Virus record (IMG/VR): IMGVR_UViG_3300025030_000401
Location: 1 to 24,627 of that record
Reading direction: 5' to 3' (one strand)
Source: a virus
DNA length: 24,627 nt
The notes beneath the pieces are model-generated. The model had not been told where the DNA came from, ran no database searches, and was given only the letters and a program-made list of their open reading frames with translations. A program made the translations under genes and the position numbers. Positions 21,625 to 24,627 of the stretch are shown one piece after another (positions within the stretch are counted from its first letter, which is position 1; each line of letters opens with the position of its first letter).

Positions 21625-23919
21625 ATGTATAGTTCTCAAAGAATTATAACTATAGACCAAGATCAGGTTAACGGCCAAGCCGATTTGACTAATTTTGTCT
21701 TTTTGTTTAAAGAAACCGCTAATTATCTGAAAACGGTTGGAAATGGCGGTAAAATCCAAAACAGTAATGGCTACGATATTATTTTTACTCTCGGTCCAGA
21801 TATTTCTTCCAAACTGGATCATGAAATCATTAATTACGACTCGGTTACAGGACAATTTATTGCCCGTATTTGTATTCCCACGGTTTATTATGATAAAAAC
21901 ACTATTTTATATATTTATTATGGCGACAGTTCAATTGATAATAGTCAAGAAAATGTTAAAGGAGTTTGGGATAATAATTACCAGTATGTTTCTCATTTGA
22001 AAGACTTAACTACTTCAACTGTTAAGGATAGTGCGGGTAAAAATAATATTACTTCAACAAAATTAGCTGCAAATCAACCGATTGAAACTACTGGTAAAAT
22101 TTATAAAGGTCAACAATTTGATGGAATAAATGATTTAATTAACTGCGGTACTCCTAATTTATCCATAACTGATGTAGTAACTGTTTCTTTTTGGTTTTAT
22201 CCAACAGCTGATGAGGGAACTATTATTTCCCAACGATGGGTTTATTCAGGAAATGAATCTGGTTGGGAAGTATATTATGGAAGTAATAATCATGCTAGTC
22301 TTAATGCTCAATCAATTTCTTGGAATTCAGGTTCAAATACTAATAATGATAATGCAGGTGCTGTTTTGCAAACCGATGCTAATGCTTTACCAATAAACGG
22401 GTGGCATCATTGTTTTATTATTAAAAACGGAACGTCAGTTGAAATCTATATTGATGGTTCACTGGCTAAAAGCGGTACTATCACCAGAAGTACAATTGCT
22501 TATGTTGCTTATACTTTAAGAATCGGACGTAATGCTATTAGTGATGCTACATACTATAGGAAATATTTAACGGGGATATTAGAAGAACTAAAAGTTTCCA
22601 ATACCAATCGTTCTGCCTCGTATTTAATTACTGAATACAACAATGAAAATTCTCCCTCAACTTTTTACAGTATCAGTACGGAAATTCCTTATGGAAATTT
22701 TACTAAAAAGAGATTTGTTTATAAGGTTTATGATGGAGCTACTTATGTGATTACTTGGTCTAACGAAGTCCTGAATGAACCACAATTCAGGAATGTTATT
22801 AATGGTGGTCCAGGAGAAATAATTATTAGGCTTGATCGTGAGTTTGATTCTTTCGGTGAGGATGTAGATATTAAATTAAATAATAGGGTAGAGTTGTGGA
22901 TTTCTGACCGCCAGTATCCCAATGGACTCCTTTTTTATAAAGGTTTTATTTCCGGTTATCGACCTGTTTTTCAGGGAAACATTGAATTTGTTGAAGTAAC
23001 AGTTTTAAGTTATGTTTTTGAACTTGGCTATTATATATTAAGAAATACCTCTGGACAAACTACAATAGCCTACAATAGCTATGATCCATCAGATATCCTA
23101 AAAGATGCCATTGATAAATATCGGGCTGATGGAGGACAACTTAATTATTCAGATACCTCAATTGAAACAACCAATACTACAGTCAGTTATACTTTTAATT
23201 CTAATACAATAAGAGAAGTTATTGATAAAGTAATCGAACTGGCTCCTGAAGGCTGGTATTGGTATATAGACTCTGCTTCAATTATTCATTTTAAAGCTAA
23301 AAATGCCTTGGCTGATCATACTCTTATCATTGGAAACCATATTAATCAAATGGAAACATGGAGAAGGATAGAAGATGTAATTAATCAAGTATATTTTACA
23401 GGCAATACCACTGAAGCAAAAACTGGCTTATTCAGGGTTTATAGCAATTCGGGGTCAATTGATACTTATGGTCGTCATGCTATCCATCAGGTTGATGGTA
23501 GGGTTACTTTATCCGCAACAGCTGATACTATGGCCAATCGGATTATTAATAATAAAAAAGATCCTGAAATCCGTACCAGATTAACTATTCTTGATAATAA
23601 TGGTGAATTAGAAAATAAGGGTTATGATATTGAATCAATACGTCCTGGTCAAACTTTAAAAATAAGGAATATTAAAGGTAGCGTAAAAACATTTTCTTTA
23701 TGGGATCAGTTTATTTGGGACGTGGATATTTGGGATCAAACATTAACAACTGCCGCAGCTGACGTTATTCAAATCCTGCAAATTGAATATACTTTGGATT
23801 CATTAACTTTGGAAGCTAGTTCTAGATCACCGGAAATTGCTAAAAGAATCGAGGATATCCAAAGAAACTTGGTTCAGCAGCAAACTGTTAATAATCCGAT
23901 TGCACCTATAGCTGGTTAG
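21625..23919 (+). CDS. Baseplate hub (tail-associated) protein with N-terminal DUF2341 and LamG-like domains
   Basis: 764 residues from ATG 21625, one base after the previous stop; an earlier in-frame TTG at 21610 has no SD. Residues 1-103 match DUF2341 (F-V-F-L-F-K, GYDIIFTLGPDISSKLDHEI, TILYIYYGDSS). About 110-345 is a LamG/concanavalin-like domain (QQFDGINDLINCG, VSFWFYPTADEGTIIS, VEIYIDGSLAKSG, L-R-I-G-R-N, GILEELKVSN). From about 358 the hub starts (KKRFVYKVYDGATYVITWSN, GEIIIRLDREFDSFGEDVDI, FYKGFISGYRPVFQGN, then a helical part and the W-Y-W-Y-I-D segment). The hub closes the tail tube tip. The two N-terminal domains are usually sugar-binding or adhesive and are not part of the standard hub, so receptor binding may be built into it. 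Confidence 0.8.
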   Translation: MYSSQRIITIDQDQVNGQADLTNFVFLFKETANYLKTVGNGGKIQNSNGYDIIFTLGPDISSKLDHEIINYDSVTGQFIARICIPTVYYDKNTILYIYYGDSSIDNSQENVKGVWDNNYQYVSHLKDLTTSTVKDSAGKNNITSTKLAANQPIETTGKIYKGQQFDGINDLINCGTPNLSITDVVTVSFWFYPTADEGTIISQRWVYSGNESGWEVYYGSNNHASLNAQSISWNSGSNTNNDNAGAVLQTDANALPINGWHHCFIIKNGTSVEIYIDGSLAKSGTITRSTIAYVAYTLRIGRNAISDATYYRKYLTGILEELKVSNTNRSASYLITEYNNENSPSTFYSISTEIPYGNFTKKRFVYKVYDGATYVITWSNEVLNEPQFRNVINGGPGEIIIRLDREFDSFGEDVDIKLNNRVELWISDRQYPNGLLFYKGFISGYRPVFQGNIEFVEVTVLSYVFELGYYILRNTSGQTTIAYNSYDPSDILKDAIDKYRADGGQLNYSDTSIETTNTTVSYTFNSNTIREVIDKVIELAPEGWYWYIDSASIIHFKAKNALADHTLIIGNHINQMETWRRIEDVINQVYFTGNTTEAKTGLFRVYSNSGSIDTYGRHAIHQVDGRVTLSATADTMANRIINNKKDPEIRTRLTILDNNGELENKGYDIESIRPGQTLKIRNIKGSVKTFSLWDQFIWDVDIWDQTLTTAAADVIQILQIEYTLDSLTLEASSRSPEIAKRIEDIQRNLVQQQTVNNPIAPIAG

Positions 23920-23927
23920 AAAGGAGG
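23920..23927 (+). promoter_or_regulatory. Strong SD before the small appendage gene
   Basis: AAAGGAGG, five bases before ATG 23933, directly after the hub stop. Confidence 0.75.
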
Positions 23928-23932
23928 AATTT

Positions 23933-24373
23933 ATGGCAGCAGTTACTTATTCATTTAGCCCTAATACCAAAGCCCAATCAGGACAGGTAAATAGTAATTT
24001 TGACCAATTGGCTAATGAAATATTACCAACATTTGTTGTTACTATAACTGGAACTCTGACAACTGGAACGAATTTAACACCAATTCTAATAGTTCCGCAG
24101 GATTTAGTTATTCTTAAGGCTTATGCAGCAGTTAAAACAGCTCCGGTTGGAGCTAATATCATAGTTGATATTAATATCGGTGGAACATCTATCTGGAATG
24201 TTACTCCAGCTAACAGATTAAATATTGAAACTGGTTCTGATACTGGTAATCAAACAACTTTTGATACAACACAATTATCGGATGGAGATTTATTGACATT
24301 TGACTTGGATCAAGTTGGAAGTTCCACATCTGGTGCAGATATTACGATTGAACTCAGGTGTGAGTGGAGATAA
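23933..24373 (+). CDS. Small tail appendage protein (beta-sandwich head)
   Basis: 146 residues. The first 33 residues (VTYSFSPNTKAQSGQVNSNFDQL) match the N-terminal segment common in small phage tail/fibre proteins, where x-N-x-N-F binds the tail. The rest is beta-rich (FVVTITGTLTTGTNL, VILKAYAAVKTAPVGANII, T-I-E-L-R-C-E-W-R) and probably a jelly-roll. No Ser/Thr block is present. The strong SD fits a multi-copy virion protein. The next ATG begins three bases after its stop, so the two are likely a unit. Confidence 0.65.
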   Translation: MAAVTYSFSPNTKAQSGQVNSNFDQLANEILPTFVVTITGTLTTGTNLTPILIVPQDLVILKAYAAVKTAPVGANIIVDINIGGTSIWNVTPANRLNIETGSDTGNQTTFDTTQLSDGDLLTFDLDQVGSSTSGADITIELRCEWR

Positions 24374-24376
24374 ATT

Positions 24377-24627
24377 ATGGCACAGTTTTTAGGTTTAGGA
24401 AACGGTTCAGATGGAAATTTAATTATTTCGGCCAATACTGCTTGGAATTCAGTAACTGGAGTGGTAATAACAGGTTGTTCTGGCGATAGTGGTGAAACAG
24501 GTTTAACAGTTGATGATGAAACCGGTTTTTCGGCAGGACAAAAAATATTAATTATTAAATCCAGGGGTAATACTTCTGCAACTTGCGGGGCTTGGGAACT
24601 TAATCAAATTGTTTCAGTTAGTACAGG
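24377..24627 (+). CDS. Tail fibre or adhesin-like protein, 3' end outside window
   Basis: 83 residues are visible, M-A-Q-F-L-G-L-G-N-G-S-D-G to V-S-V-S-T, and the frame is open to the end. Gly/Ser/Thr-rich beta sequence with L-T-V-D-D-E-T-G-F-S-A-G-Q-K-I-L-I-I-K-S resembles the opening of fibre or adhesin-like proteins that begin with a G-x-G-S-D-G turn. The family is not certain. Co-linear with the tail tip genes, so a receptor-binding or fibre role is plausible. Confidence 0.55.
   Translation, partial: MAQFLGLGNGSDGNLIISANTAWNSVTGVVITGCSGDSGETGLTVDDETGFSAGQKILIIKSRGNTSATCGAWELNQIVSVST

Noticed and set aside
1-24627. Diversity-generating retroelement
   Set aside because: No reverse transcriptase or template/variable repeat pair with adenine-directed changes was seen; variation in the stalks looks like unit exchange and point change.

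Overview
The window is the virion structural module of a tailed double-stranded DNA phage or prophage with a siphovirus-type (non-contractile tail) layout. The DNA is AT-rich and every real gene is on the + strand. The host is a bacterium, since several genes carry near-perfect Shine-Dalgarno (SD) sites of the AAAGGAGGTGA type, but it cannot be named from this sequence. TAA, TAG and TGA all end genes, so the standard bacterial code fits. No integrase, repressor, replication, lysis, tRNA or CRISPR sequence was seen. Portal and terminase are not in the window.

Layout: (i) 1-5359 holds the 3' end of one Ser/Thr-repeat protein and a complete 1438-residue protein with lectin-like, glycoside-hydrolase-like and Ser/Thr-repeat parts. 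(ii) 5381-5860 is a free-standing HNH-AP2 homing endonuclease. (iii) 5950-10632 is the head module: a small beta protein with a Ser/Thr tail, a prohead protease, two tiny ORFs, a scaffold-like protein with a zinc-finger motif, and the HK97-fold major capsid protein. (iv) 10736-12656 holds the connector proteins: adaptor, stopper, gp10-like tail completion protein and tail terminator. (v) 12673-17442 holds the tail tube, the frameshifted tail assembly chaperone pair and the tape measure. (vi) 17489-24627 is the tail tip: distal tail protein, a lectin/Ser-Thr-repeat protein fused to a second copy of the tail terminator, a baseplate hub with DUF2341 and LamG-like domains at its N-terminus, and two small appendage proteins, the last cut by the window end.

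The most unusual property is a set of mucin-like Ser/Thr blocks, about 3.5 kb of coding sequence in nine blocks. They lie in five different proteins, probably all virion components. The core unit is 17 residues (51 bp) with one variable position (Q, K, E or rarely I/Y), and almost every block ends in the cap TTTTL. They look like modular, possibly O-glycosylated, flexible stalks that carry lectin-like and hydrolase-like heads on both head-module and tail-tip proteins. Even the distal tail protein has one.

Other points of interest: two promoter/leader/intrinsic-terminator cassettes placed directly in front of genes; a 20-bp perfect palindrome; a pseudoknot-capable element after the capsid gene; a tail tube gene that seems to start at ATT; and an A10 frameshift site in the chaperone gene.
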